Shown: positions 34,734-46,345 of the stretch, piece after piece
Layout: each line of letters opens with the position of its first letter
How positions within the stretch are numbered: position 1 is the stretch's first letter
Notes under the pieces: generated by a model
What the model saw: the letters and a program-made list of their open reading frames with translations, nothing else
What the model was told of the DNA's origin: nothing
Databases searched by the model: none
Made by a program: the position numbers and the translations under genes
Assembly: GCF_001625195.1 (NCBI RefSeq)
Contig: NC_054389.1
Coordinates: 6,630,520 to 6,694,519, forward strand
Source: Drechmeria coniospora
Taxonomy: Eukaryota; Ascomycota; Sordariomycetes; Hypocreales; Ophiocordycipitaceae
DNA length: 64,000 nucleotides
Direction of reading: 5' to 3'

Positions 34734-36697
34734 ATGGCCAAGATATTGGTCTTCAAGGTCCTTGGCACTCTTCTGGCTACCCAAGCAATTGTTGGTACGG
34801 CTACAGTACATTTGGACCATGAAAATCTGCTTGATGACGAGGCACAGGGAGGAGCCGTGAGCCTGGATGGACAAGGATTCGTTCGTTTGTCAATCTACCT
34901 GAAGCCGGAAGATCCCGATATCATGGAAAGCACCCTTCATAATATCTCTGACCCATCCAGCGAGCGTTATGGCAAGCATCTGACCCGCGGTGAAGCCAAG
35001 GCTTTGCTGCGTCCCAGCCGCGAATCTGTGGAGTTCGTCAAGCGCTGGCTGGCTCATTCTGGATTATCCGAGAACCGACAAGATATGAATCACGACCCCA
35101 TGATGGAGGCTCGTCTGGATGCCACAGTCTCCCGAAAGCTCCTCTCTCGTCATCTCGACCTCGATGCCCCGAACGGTAGAGCTCGGACAACAATCTCGAG
35201 CACTTTACCGAATGAGCTCCGCCAGCATGCCACCATCATTCAACTGCATCATTTTGAACACGCGTCTCTGCCTCCCAGCCCGATAGCCAAGAAACGGATG
35301 GTTCAAAAGAATATCATCGCAGAAGTCAACGACGATGATCAACAAGTCGACAGCGGTTTCAACGCATGCAACAAAGGAAACACTCCGACCTGTATCCGCA
35401 AGCTCTATCGCATGGGCAATAAATATGCAAAACCTCACCCAAAGTCGCTTCTTGGCGTCGTCGGCTTCAACACAGTACGTCCACCTCGTTGATTTATGTA
35501 TGCGACTAGACAGCCTGACTTACACCATCCAGCAAACCGCCCAGCATGACCAACTCGACAAGTTTCTCAATATGTTTGCCGACTATGCCATCGGATCCAA
35601 CTTCTCGACCGAGTCCATCAACGGCGGCCAGAATCCCCAAGGGGAGTACCCCAGTGGCGAAGCCAACCTGGATATTCAATACGCCATTGCCATGTCATAC
35701 CGTATTCCCGTTAGGTACTACCCTACTGGTGGAGAGAAGCATGACTTCATTCCAGACCTAGAGTGAGTCGGCCGCTTCCATCACGGTACGGCCCAAGCAT
35801 CTAATTCGTGTAGCATTTCCGACCCGGCGCAAGAGTACATGGAGCCATGGCTGCAGTTTGCTAGCTATCTCCTCGAACTGGACGACGACGATCTCCCTCA
35901 GGTCCTCTCCCTTTCGTACGGCGTAAACGAACAGGCCGTCCCAAAGGCCTACGCGAAGCAGGTGTGCAATATGTTTGGTCAGCTCGGGGCGCGGGGAGTA
36001 TCCATCATTGCCGCTTCCGGCGACACCGGTCCGGGGGTGTCTTGTCGATCGAATGACGGGACCAACACGACCAAGTTTCTGCCCATGTTCCCAGCTGCAT
36101 GTCCGTACGTTACCTCTGTGGGTGGAACTCAGAACAACGGACCGGAGGTTGCGGTCGACTTTTCCTCTGGTGGATTCTCTGAGTACTGGACTCGTCCTGC
36201 CTGGCAAGAGGAAGCGGTCGGCTCTTATCTTCGGAATTACGGCCGGAAGTGGAAGGGCTACTACAACCGCGACGGGAGAGCATTTCCAGATGTTGCTGCC
36301 CAGGGAAAGGCCTTTTACATATTCAATCATGACAAGATTGAGGCCGCAGACGGTACATCTGCTTCTGCCCCCGTCTTTGCCTCCATGATTGCCCTCCTCA
36401 ACGACATGCGATTCGAGAAAGGCAAGTCACCCATGGGTTTTCTCAACCCTTGGCTGTATAGCATTGGGAGCGACGCTTTTACCGAGTAAGTTGCCACCGC
36501 TCCGAGCTTTGCCAGTGTCTGCTGACTTCGAAAGCATTGCCGAAGGGAAATCTCGGGGCTGCCAAGGAACAAGCTATAGTGGTGCGCCAGCCCCCAAGGT
36601 CCAAGGGGCGGGTTGGGATGCTGTGCCAGGATGGGATCCTGTGACGGGTAGGGGAACACCGAGATTCGACCGACTCAAGAGTCTGGCTTCCCGTTAA
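34734..36697 (+). CDS. Sedolisin (S53) secreted serine protease, TPP1/aorsin-like
   Basis: Acid-active secreted endo- or tripeptidyl-peptidase. Exons 34734-35474, 35533-35762, 35814-36485 and 36535-36697 give 601 residues. The N terminus is a signal peptide (AKILVFKVLGTLLATQAIVG). A pro-domain follows (YLKPEDPDIMESTLHN, SERYGKHLTRGEAKALL) and ends around the basic KKR near residue 190. The S53 catalytic residues are present: Glu and Asp in GEANLDIQYAIAM (about 288-293), the oxyanion Asp in AASGDTGPG (about 393), and Ser in ADGTSASAPVFASMIALLND (about 506). The C-terminal calcium-site region contains GWDAVPGWDPVTGRGTPRF. All introns are short GT-AG and keep the domain intact. It faces the glutaminase gene tail to tail. 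An intact catalytic set and signal peptide imply an active extracellular protease. Confidence 0.93.
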
Positions 36698-37424
36698 GAA
36701 CCACTCATTGCGTGGTACCATGTGAAGGAGAAGAGGTTGATGTTTGTACGTTGTTGTACACCAAAGCGGCTTATTTTTTTTTTTTTTTTTGGCTTTCAGA
36801 CTGTCCACGCCAAGGCAAATGGCCAGAAGATGAAGAAAATGCGCTCCAATCCTTTGGTCCATGCCGTTTTGAGGACGGTAGTCGCAATTGCAGCGACCCT
36901 TTCTAGAGTTTGGCAAGTCATTGCATACATGCAAAAAATGCTTGGCTATTTGAGGCATCGCTCATCGTAGTGTTCTGCCCCTCCACCCCGAGTACTCGAT
37001 AGCATCGCTTATCTTCACACAGGAAGTGTTGGGTTGCTGGCACTGTTAAGTCCATAATCCGTCATGGAAGGTGATTATCTTGGTGAGTACCAGATTGCTA
37101 CGTCTGTTAACCCACCGAACCCGGGGAAGGTGGTTGGGAGCAGAGGATCAGCTAGGACGATGGCGAATGAGATATTAATCCTGAAACTGCGCCTGTTATT
37201 TTGCACCCTCTTTACAATGCCCCTACTAGGTGGCACACACATTTCGGGCAGCTTAGCAAGCACAGCAAGAAGGTAATAGACATGGGCAGTACGCATTTGT
37301 CATGCATGTGTGCTGATATCTGTACACTTGAGCAAAAATGATTCGGAACCTGCACCCCTCGCTACAGGCCAAACATTCGGAGACAAGTCGTCGTAACCCG
37401 CGACGGTACGACACGACACGGTCA
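36698..37424. other. Convergent 3' region between sedolisin and glutaminase genes
   Basis: Holds both 3' UTRs. A T-run of about 17 bases at 36774-36790 lies some 80 bp after the sedolisin stop. No gene was recognised. Confidence 0.55.
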
Positions 37425-40040
37425 CTACTTCTTCAGCGCGAGCAGGGAGAAGACACCGCCGACGACCGGACGGGCCGTGAACTGGATGCCGCGGGGGTAA
37501 CCTCCGTCGATGGTATCGTAGAGGTCTGAGTAAGCGCGCCAGGTGGTCGTGCGGTTGATCCACTTCGCAATCTTGGAAATGAACATGTCACGCGTTTGGG
37601 GCTTCGCGACGGCAGCGGCAAACATCTCCCAGTCGAGCTTGGTGAGGGTGCCGCGGGTATCGAGTATGACGCCGAACTCCTTGGCCACGGTGAGGTAGTA
37701 GTCGCTCTGCATGTCGTAGATGGACTGGGGGATGAAACCGAGATCCAGTACCTTGTCAGCGTAGATGTTATACAGGAGACCTAGGAGTGTATAGTCAACA
37801 TGGAGGCCACATTTCGTACGCGAAAGGACGGTGGAGGCGGAGTCGGAGTCAACTCACCATACGTGGCAGAGTTGTCGTACTGCAGCACCGTGTGCTTGTC
37901 CTTGCGGTTGATGCCATGGACCTTCCAAAAGTCAAGATACGAGTGCGCAATAGCGGAGTAATTCTTCGCCTTGTGCTTATGGCCAGCAAGATCTGCGATA
38001 TGGGACATGGCCTCGAGGGCGATGATGCCTTTGAGCGCGAGGTTGGTTTGGTTGCTGCGCCTCTTCTTAGCTCCATGAAAATTTTCGCGATGGCAAGGGA
38101 AAGGTGTAAGCACGACGCTCGTTCACGTACGCAAGATGGCCAGCAAAGTCATCGGTGGATAGCTGGTTGGCGGGGATCTTGGCGTCGTGAATCAAGTAGG
38201 CTGCCCACTTCTCCAGGAGATCCCAGTTATCAGCCAGATACTTCGGGTTGTGCTGCCGCTGGGCGTAGGCAAGCATCATGATGACCATGTTGCCACACTC
38301 CTCGAGAGGCATCGGTTCGTCGTCCCCTTTGGGGTGCCCGAGCGCGACGGGAAAGGTGCCGAGATCGTGCTGCCGACGCTTTGGTTAGACATCGGTCGTG
38401 AAAGAGATGCCCGCCCCCCAACCCTTCCGTGGCCCTTACCTGTGCGAAGTCGTTGGGGTAGTGGTATCGACCGTTCTCCAGCAGCGGGTCCAGGGTCCAG
38501 ACGATGAGGTCCGGGTTGAGATAGAGCATGATGGGAAAGGCCGGGAAGATGACGTCGACGGTCTGGATGTCGCTGTTAGAGCTGATTTCCTTGAGGAAGA
38601 CGAGGGGTCTGCTCTGGGTGTTGGTGTACTGCAGAGCACCAAAGACCTGGCGGACGGCGAGGCTGGTCATGGTGAGGTAATCCTGTCCAGCTGCCCTTGT
38701 CGAGTCGTCGGCGACGCGCTTGTCAAGCCGGCTGGCGTACTTGGATGCGTAGGCATAGTCCTTGTAGAAAAAGGGCAGGAGTTGGTCCTCGGTGAAGTAG
38801 CTCTTCCACAGCGACGGCACATCCTTCGGTGCCATGTCTCTGCCCTGGAATTGGATGGCATCCTCCTGGGTGTAGCCGATGGTGAAGAGAGTGCTCTTCC
38901 AGCCATCGCTGACGGAGCCGAGGTCGCGGGACAGGGCGAAGACGGGCCTGGACAGTTGGTCAGACTTGCTCGTGGTGCAAACACATGCGGTGCAGGAAAG
39001 TTGGGCAGGGAAGCAGAGCAGGAGGGAAAGGGCGGGAAGCATAGAGCCAGAAGGGGTGCAGGGCAGGCGGAGGAGTGACGCCTACCATCGATCATTGACG
39101 GCGCGGAAGTTGGGATCAACATTTCCCGTGAGGCGACCCTTGTCCATGAACTGGCCGCGGACGTCGGTGTCTGCGCCAATCTGATAGCTTACGTCGGCCT
39201 AATTCCACGTCAGTGGGCGGGCAACGGACGAGGGATGTCAGGCCGGGAGACTCACGGTATCGGCCGTGGCCCAGTACCAGTTGCCCCATGACGCAATCTG
39301 ATTCCACTCCTTGTACTTTTGCTGATCCTTTCGGAAGAACTTGTGATAGCGAATTCCCTCCTTCTTCTGTGTTTCCCACTGGACGATGGCGCTGCTATCG
39401 CCCGATGCCCACTCTGTGCAAGGACGATCAGCGACATTTGCGGGCGAGAGCGGATGGGGGTGGGGGCACAACCTCCGGAGACATCGCAGTAGACTTGAAC
39501 CGAGTGCGAGCGTCCATCGAGCGACTTGACGGAAACCTCGAGGTAGGACGAGGTGATGGACTGGCGGCGCAGGTCGTCGTAGTAGACGGGCGACAGGAAC
39601 TTGACGCTCATCTGAAGCTTGCCGGCGATGGTGAAGGTGAAGGTCGTCTTGGTCGACGTGTACTCGAACGCCGTCTGGTCGACCTTGGTGCCGCCCGGGG
39701 CGCCGCCCATCCAGTTGAAGGTCCTGCCGTCGACCATGACGAAGCCCTGCCAGCCCTGGATGGCCTGTCTGTTCGGACGGCAAGCGGCCGTCGCCGTCAG
39801 CGCCTCGGTCCGCGCTCGACGCCGGCATGGGTCCACTCACGACCAGAATTGGGGCCAGCTGCCGGGGAGGTATCCGGACGGACCCCCGTCCGACCGTCCG
39901 TTCAGCCAGACGTTCAGATAAGGCGACCGGACGGCCAGCGGGGCCGCAGGTGGTCTCGCCGGGTGGAAGGTCGATTCGGCGGCAACCTGCGGCCCGAGGG
40001 CTGCGAGCACCGCGCCGGCGATGAGCTTCGACAGCTTCAT
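37425..40040 (-). CDS. gtaA: Secreted glutaminase A (GtaA family)
   Basis: Fungal extracellular glutaminase that releases ammonia and glutamate from glutamine. Exons (minus) 40040-39841, 39768-39473, 39413-39256, 39198-39086, 38947-38440, 38369-38131, 38054-37858 and 37780-37425 give 688 residues, matching the usual length of about 690. A signal peptide opens the protein (KLSKLIAGAVLAALGPQVAA). A beta-rich N-terminal domain follows (YLNVWLNGRSDGG, QGWQGFVMVDGRTFNWMGGA, SYQIGADTDVRGQFMDKGRL). The larger helical catalytic domain has EECGNMVIMMLAYAQ, NQTNLALKGIIALEAMSHIA, DFWKVHGINRKDKHTVLQYD and the closing RPVVGGVFSLLALKK. Intron 2 has an unusual GTTGTG donor, accepted because it exactly restores SGEWASGDSSAIVQW. 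A TATA element lies 175 bp upstream. The substrate is inferred from the family. Confidence 0.94.
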
Positions 40041-40213
40041 CTTCCTCCCTCTGTCGTATGTGGCGCCGGTATAATCGGATAACGCCTGGGCGGGGTGCTT
40101 GATGGCTCGGGGCGAGATGCCAGTCGGATGTAGCTAGGCGGGTATCGATGGAAGGAGCAGAAGCGACGACAACATCCCGATACGCCCACAGCCACGCTGG
40201 GAAGCGTTCTGGG

Positions 40214-40224
40214 CTATATATACG
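40214..40224 (-). promoter_or_regulatory. TATA element upstream of the glutaminase gene
   Basis: TATATATAG on the minus strand, about 175 bp before the GtaA start codon. GATA cores are visible nearby (around 40078, 40141, 40450 and 40571), which would suit AreA-type nitrogen control. That regulation is inference. Confidence 0.45.
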
Positions 40225-40596
40225 GGACGGGACGTGACGTGACCGAAGGCCTCGTGGGAGGGTGCATGAGAATGGCTCGGGCGTCTCAACCCGACGAGCA
40301 CAGCACACACAAGCGGCAAGCGATCAACCTGCAATCCGGATGAGCAAGAGGAAGTCGGCCCTTATCCGCAGGGGACGAGGGGCAGCGGAGGAGAGGGGTT
40401 AGGGGGAGGGGGAGGAGGGGGTGCAGGAACGCTGGCGCCGCACCTCAGGGGCGATAGCTAGTGGAAGCACGGACAAGGGCCGGCGCCGCCTCCCCCCTTG
40501 CTCACGGGCTTGGACTATGTCGAGACCGGCAAGGTTGCACAGTTGAACAGGAATCGTGAACCATTCAGAGTCGATAAGGTTGACATGCGGCCCATC

Positions 40597-40627
40597 GGGG
40601 GGCGGGGGGGGGGAGGAGGAGGGGGGG
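40597..40627 (+). repeat. G-rich tract with G-quadruplex potential
   Basis: G6-C-G9-10-AGGAGGA-G7 pattern in about 31 bases, in the distal promoter of the glutaminase gene. Four or more G3 runs with short loops meet the simple G-quadruplex rule. Confidence 0.6.
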
Positions 40628-41388
40628 TATTGACGACGAGCATGAGGTTGTGCAATCGTCCATGGGGCCCGTCCACTTTGCCTTCGAGAACGGGTGCGGA
40701 AACCGAGAGTCGTGGGCAGAGCAGAATGTCGAGCCGAGCATGGCGCGTGATGTCGGCGCCGCAGGCTCGCGCGCATTGGTTCGGGGTGGTTGGTGTCGAT
40801 GAGAGCGACGTAAACCGATCGGTTCGGTCATGCGGACCTCTTGGCCTAACAAAGACAGCTTGATGGGTGGTGTGTCGTGATCGTGACCTGTGCGGTGCTG
40901 AAAGGCAGGCAGGCGTCCATGCAATGCAATGCAAATAAATGGCGCCAACAGCGGCCAGCATCCAGCGGCCACCCACCAAAGCCGACCAGCACGCAGAGCG
41001 AAGCGAGCAACCCCCGCCCTCGTTGTCTGCAGCAAGGCAATCGAGTCGTCCGAAGGAGCTCCGCGCTGCGTCGGAGGTGAACCGGACATTCGCCTGCCGA
41101 TAGTTCTATTTAAATTTCCTCCTTCAGCCATGCATTCGGCCGTGTCGGATTTGTCCCTGCTCACCTTGGTTTCGCCGTCGTCCGTCTCAACGGCAACGCT
41201 TGTTCATTTTGTCGCCTCAATAGCTCGCTGGTGAACGAACGCATTTCTCGCCTTCGCCAGCCAACCATCTCCGCTCGCATTTCTCGTTGCCCTCGTTTCC
41301 TTTCATCTTTTTTTTTCTTTTTTTCTTTCTCGTTTCCACTCCTGTTCCCCTCACGCACATATCGTTGCGTTCGGCCGCAGACATAAAA

Positions 41389-42399
41389 ATCTGCACACCG
41401 ATTCGTAGACATTGCCGTTTGGTAGGCATACAACAACCACATGCCTTTTCCTGCTCATTTCTTGTTCCTTGTACCGTACGAGCAGATATGTGGATGCAGC
41501 AGATGTCTGCCGTCAATGGTCCCCCTCCCTCCCGAGTGCCGGCCTGTTCAGTTCGGACCCGCGATCCGGGGTTCGCACATCACCCACCCGAAGGAGGGTT
41601 GCACCGGCATTGGTCGGCAGTCACCAGACGCAGCTCGATCTTCTGCAGACCATTCCTCTGCATCTGCATCTGCATCTGCATGGGTGCGTGCCTGTTGCCG
41701 TGTGGCCTTCGATCCTCAACGGTTGGCCCCGTTGACGTTGCGGTCATGAACCTCGAGAAGTGGTTGATCAGCAGTGCAATCGATCGACGAGCAGCAGACC
41801 GGACGTGCCATGCCTGTCGGCCGAGGCTTCCTCGCCACCATTGCCCGCTGTTGCTCACTGACTCGTCCATGGTCATCGGCCATTGTCATCTCATACTGAT
41901 TCGTGCTCCACAGGAAGGAGAGACATCAAGCTCCACCGCTGGCGACCGACCTGGACCGAGCAAGCGGTACCGCACGATGGGCGACCTTGACGTTGCGGTG
42001 TTGAAAGAAGTGATCGCTGTACGGCAAGCTGCAGGTCGTAATCGGAGCTCGAGCATTCTCTCCTCTCCCGACACGAGGAGAGAAATCCGGTCGTCCTTGT
42101 CGTTTCTCCGAAGGTCTTCGTGCCTCGTACCCCTACCCTTCTCCGATCAGGTCCGACCAAGGGATGGCAGCAATAGCATCAGGCATACAATGGCCGCAAA
42201 TCCGAACCCGATGATTCGTCATCAACCAACTGCAGCCAATCGTCGCTCTCGGCCTTCTCGTGCGGGGAAGCAAATCCTCGAGGAGGAGTTGACGAGAGTC
42301 GCGTGCCATCAATCTATCCCTCCTTCCCTTCTTGTTTCTCGCGACCGACACTTTTCGTCGCAGCATGTGCTTCAAGACGCGCGTATAGGCCATCCTTGA
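41389..42399 (+). CDS. Doubtful long reading frame
   Basis: An open frame of 370 codons (from TTG at 41287) has no strong ATG near its 5' end; the interval given is approximate. Its translation includes a Phe-rich start from a T-run, a Cys/Ile repeat from the CTGCAT microsatellite, and otherwise Arg/Ser/Pro-rich sequence with no domain. Such frames arise by chance in GC-rich DNA, and antisense frames overlap it. Length alone is the reason for listing it. Confidence 0.15.
   Translation: MCTPIRRHCRLVGIQQPHAFSCSFLVPCTVRADMWMQQMSAVNGPPPSRVPACSVRTRDPGFAHHPPEGGLHRHWSAVTRRSSIFCRPFLCICICICMGACLLPCGLRSSTVGPVDVAVMNLEKWLISSAIDRRAADRTCHACRPRLPRHHCPLLLTDSSMVIGHCHLILIRAPQEGETSSSTAGDRPGPSKRYRTMGDLDVAVLKEVIAVRQAAGRNRSSSILSSPDTRREIRSSLSFLRRSSCLVPLPFSDQVRPRDGSNSIRHTMAANPNPMIRHQPTAANRRSRPSRAGKQILEEELTRVACHQSIPPSLLVSRDRHFSSQHVLQDARIGHP
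41658..41681. repeat. CTGCAT hexamer repeat
   Basis: Four perfect CTGCAT units in tandem in non-coding DNA. Confidence 0.9.
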
Positions 42400-42920
42400 G
42401 CCGACCGGAGCATCCCTCTCCCCGTCTGTATCCCACTGACATCGGCGGTTGAGTTGAGAATTGCCGCTGCCTTGCAACGGCTGAGAAAACGAAGAGGTTG
42501 GCGAAGTAAGGCGCAGGATTCCGAGTTCGTTTCACGATGCTTGCTTGCCCTTGTTCGCTGCAAGGTCCAGGATAACGTGCCATGAGGGGGGCATGCTGAA
42601 ATGTCCGAGCAACTGACCGAGAACATCAATCATCTACCACGCCCAGACGCATCACAGTCAGCAAAGAACGCAACATTATATCCCACCCGCAAAGGAAAGG
42701 GTTGGCAACGCATTCTCACCGCGGGCCCGCAACCTTGCGAGCCTCGTCCGACAAGAAGGCAAGTAGGCCGTGTCGAGATTCCGTCGTGGGCCAGAAAACC
42801 AGACCCGATCAACGGATGCCGCGGATGACCGCTGTCCACTTTGCACGGTACGTATTCGTGCCGTCACATGGCATCCGTCTTCCCCAGATACCCAGACTTG
42901 GTTGTGCCATCCTCATATCA

Positions 42921-42933
42921 CCCCCCCCCCCCC
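42921..42933. repeat. Poly-C tract
   Basis: Run of 13 C in non-coding DNA. Confidence 0.9.
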
Positions 42934-44051
42934 AGCCCACGTTACATCCATGGGCAGTAAATTCATGCTTCTTGCTGCTTTCTCACACTCCTGAGAGAGG
43001 CACAACGACGTACACCGACCGATGCACACTCAGGGTTGTGCGAAGAGTTACACCGTTGATCAGGAGGGCAACAGGGGTCATTCCGCGACCAAAATCCCTA
43101 CCCGGGCAGCCATTTCGCATCATGCCCGCTCATGATTGCGTATGGGTAGATTTTTTCTTGTAATTTTTGGCCATTGTAGAAGCGCTGAAAGAGAAAGAGA
43201 AGACAAGTTGCTGTGATGCGGAGCAAGCCGTGGATGAATCGGTGGATGCTCAGTACAATGCCATCAAGTTCCGTCGAGTCCCTGCGCGTAAGATAACACT
43301 GTAATCGCGATGTCTGTTAGCCTCCATACAATTAGAATGCAAAGCTCGATGCTCCTACAAATTACGTGTCAAACATAGGGAAAAGCGAACAACCCATTCG
43401 GCTCGGTCCGTCAGGCCGACCCCGAACGACATCATGGGGGCACCTGTAATCCCATCAACCATGCATGCATTTGGAATTGAGACACGTCCAAAAACAAGCG
43501 ATGAATTGCACCAGATATTTTCACATAGCTATCAGCAAGACCATCGCGCACATCCAGGCAGGCAAGATGCCAGACGAAAATTAAAACAAGACCCAAGAGG
43601 CCCGGCGCTCGATAGCGCTCCAGCATTGTCGACGTCCCGGTCCTCGGTCCAAACTCGCCGTCCCGGCAATGGCGTAGAAGCACTGTCGCCGTCAAGAAAG
43701 CGGATATAAACGTGATTGGGGTATCATAAATGCAAAAAAAAAAAATCAAAAAAATCCCAGACTTTCCCTAGGCACCGACCAGGTCGACAGCGTTGAGCAT
43801 TGTTAGCGACGATGCATGCAATGGTAACAAGTCTCCCAAAACATAGGTTAGTAGCAAGATCGCCAACAAGAGTCAAGGCTAATAGAAGAGGTCGAGCTCG
43901 TTGGCTCCACGCCGAATGGAGAAATCGTGGCGAACATCTCAAATGGTAGGTTGAACCACCCCTTGAAGAAATGAAAGTCGAGGGAGACATGGGGAGGCCA
44001 TGGTTGAATGCCTCGCTTCTACACTCGTCTCGCTGGCGTCCGGAAGGCAAC

Positions 44052-45849
44052 TCAGGCTCGCGCAGCGCCAGTGTTGCGACTAGATCGGCCAAACCCTCCC
44101 TGCTCCCTCTCGCGTCGGGCAGCTCCGTCTTCAGGCACGGCCGCTGCGTCGCCTCCGTACAGCTTCGTGCTTGGCTCATTGCCGATCAACTTGAGAAGAG
44201 CGGTCATGGTGATTGCGCTGGCGATGCTCATACACAAGATGCCAATCATCGTAAGGTTGCTCTTGCGGAAGCGGTAGCGGCCATGCGCATCTTCGGGCCA
44301 CCCCGTGTACAAGGCGTAGGTGGTGGTAATGCTACCAAGGTTTCCCAAGCCAGATACCAAGGCAGTCGCGGCGGCGACGCCAACCTCGCCATGCCGACGT
44401 TGAAAGACCTCCGAGGTCCACGCCATGCAGATGGGGACGGTAGGTCCAAGGCCAAAGCCTACCATGAGGAGCCCTCCGTAACGGGCCCAGCTGTTGAGAG
44501 CAAATGTGGTGGTGAGAAGACCAGCGATCTGAACGCAGACGGCCCCGGAAAAGAAGACGGCACGATGGCGATGGAAGTGGTCAGACAGGCGGGTGACGAT
44601 GAGAATGGCAATCAAATCCATCTAGTGACTGTCAGCAGGGGATGACGGAAGTTTCGGGAACAGGACTCACAATCCAGATTGGCGCAAAAAGAAGACTGAC
44701 TAGGACGTCGGTAGCTATGATGTCGGGCGCGCGCGGAAGGATGGTCGCGATGATGATGGAGCCATACAGCTGAATGCCGATGCCTACGCCGACGACGCCA
44801 AAGTACATCAACGTCAGTGGCCACAGGCGCCAGTCAAGGAGAACGAAGGCCAGGTCCTTCAACTTCCAGGGTCGAGAGTGGTAGACGCGCCGAAGGTCGT
44901 GGTAGTGAATGATGGCATCTTCACCCGTGAGGGCTTCGGACGTGGCAGGCAACCAGCGCAACCATTTATGACGCGTCCTTGCTTGGCCGGGAGCCAAGGG
45001 TCGGTCAGGGAGCCACCACAAGAGGACGACGCTCAGAATGATGGCGGCGAGCCCGTAGAGTAAAAACATCCATCGGAAGCCGGCGAGGCCAGCAACACCA
45101 TCCATGAATTGGAAGAGGACGGAGACGAGACCGACGATGGCTGCCGAGGCCTGTGAGGCGGTAAAGTACATCCCGATTCGCCTGCCCGTCCGAGATGGGG
45201 GGTAGAATAGAGTCATGTAAAAGGCCATGCCGGGCCACATGCCTGCGGCGACCATGCCGAGGAGAAAGCGCAGGAGCTTGAGACTCCAGGCATCCTGGAC
45301 AGCTGCAAAGCAGGCTCCAAGAAGGCCGGTAGCGAAAACAATGCGGGCCATCCAGGCCCGAGGGCTCGTCTTGCTCATGATGAGGTTAGAGGGAAGGTCG
45401 AAGATGACATACGATACGTAAAAGAGAGCGAGTGCTGTCGAGATATCCCTGGGGGAGAGGTTCAGGAGTGATATGATATCATGCCCGTCTCGCCTGTTCA
45501 TTGTCTGGGCGATTCCTATGTTGGAGCGAATGGCAGAACATAGAAAGTAGAGAAGCCAAAATGCTAGCGGGGGATTAGCAGTGCACTGAAAAGCTGATGC
45601 TTTGGGGAGCATTCTGACGTGGGATGATGCGCAGATCCAATTTCCTGGGCGCGTGTGAGCGTATCGTCCGTACAGTGGAAGAATAGAAAGGCACCTGTAG
45701 ATACGCTCAACAGTTTGAGCATCGTAGTCATTGGCTGGAGAGCTGCCGCCATCTTCTTGATTTCGAACATGCCCGGAAGCTTCCGTGTTGTCATCGTCTG
45801 CCACGTCGTTTTGCTCGCCCCCAACAATGGACCGGTCTTTAGGATCCAT
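44052..45849 (-). CDS. MFS permease, anion:cation symporter (Dal5/Tna1-like) family
   Basis: Plasma-membrane uptake permease for a small organic anion; relatives take up allantoate, nicotinate or pantothenate. Exons (minus) 45849-45695, 45644-45619, 45563-44671 and 44621-44052 give 547 residues. The 26-nt second exon is required to restore RKLDLRIIPPFWLLYFLCSA and RSNIG, the family signature of the first helix. Other features are YVSYVIFDLPSNLIMSK, LLRFLLGMVAAGMWPGMAFY, SRTGRRIGMYFTASQASAAI and, in the second half, YGGLLMVGFGLGPTVPICMA. About twelve hydrophobic segments are expected. The N-terminal tail is acidic and the C-terminal tail is basic. Boundaries are supported by family sequence. 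The substrate cannot be told. It is separated from the glutaminase by 4 kb, so co-regulation is only possible, not shown. Confidence 0.92.
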
Positions 45850-46174
45850 CTTGGGCGCAGCGGGGCTTCAACTGTGCTATCTTGTTGTTTTCATGCGATG
45901 GGAGAATTTTCTACCCGAGGTGCACGACCAGAATACGTGATAAAATGGGAGTTTCTGGTGTATAAGAGAAAAGGAAGGTCATGTACACCGTACATGCAGA
46001 CAGAACGAGTGCGAGAAAGCGGGAATAATTGGACGTGGAAAAAAAACATGGTGTTGAGGACGAGTCAGTCGTTACTTCCGCTACTATTCTCAATACCGTG
46101 GTAGTATTTTGCCAAGGAACCAGGCAAGCGGGTGGGGGTGTTTGAATGGCCCTTCACTGAACCCCGTGTAGTTG

Positions 46175-46345
46175 CAAGTAAGTACTTCTAGTGCTTAAGG
46201 TACACCTACTTACTTACAACTACAAGTACATGTAAGTAAGTACGGAGTAAGTACATGTAATAATAAATACAGTAGTAGTATTAGAGGAAGACACACATGA
46301 AGGACATGTGCAAGCAAGTAATTATTCCTCCGTACAAGTGCAGTA
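46175..46345. repeat. GTAC/TTAC-motif cluster
   Basis: Contains AAGTAAGTACTTCTAG, CCTACTTACTTACAACTACA and GTAAGTAAGTACGGAGTAAG. It mixes the TACGGAGTA core with TTAC/GTAA tetranucleotide tandems. Confidence 0.65.

Larger units (their letters stand above)
40041..44051. other. Gene-poor region, about 4 kb
   Basis: Left part is the glutaminase promoter. 40597-40627 is an almost pure G run. A CTGCAT hexamer repeat lies at 41658-41681 and a poly-C tract at 42921-42933. A 370-codon plus frame spans 41287-42399 but begins at TTG and has no domain; it is listed separately as doubtful. The right part is the 3' flank of the MFS gene. No RNA gene was recognised. Confidence 0.5.

Noticed and set aside
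34734..45849. Secondary-metabolite gene cluster
   Set aside because: No polyketide synthase, NRPS, terpene synthase or tailoring enzyme is present; only protease, glutaminase and permease.
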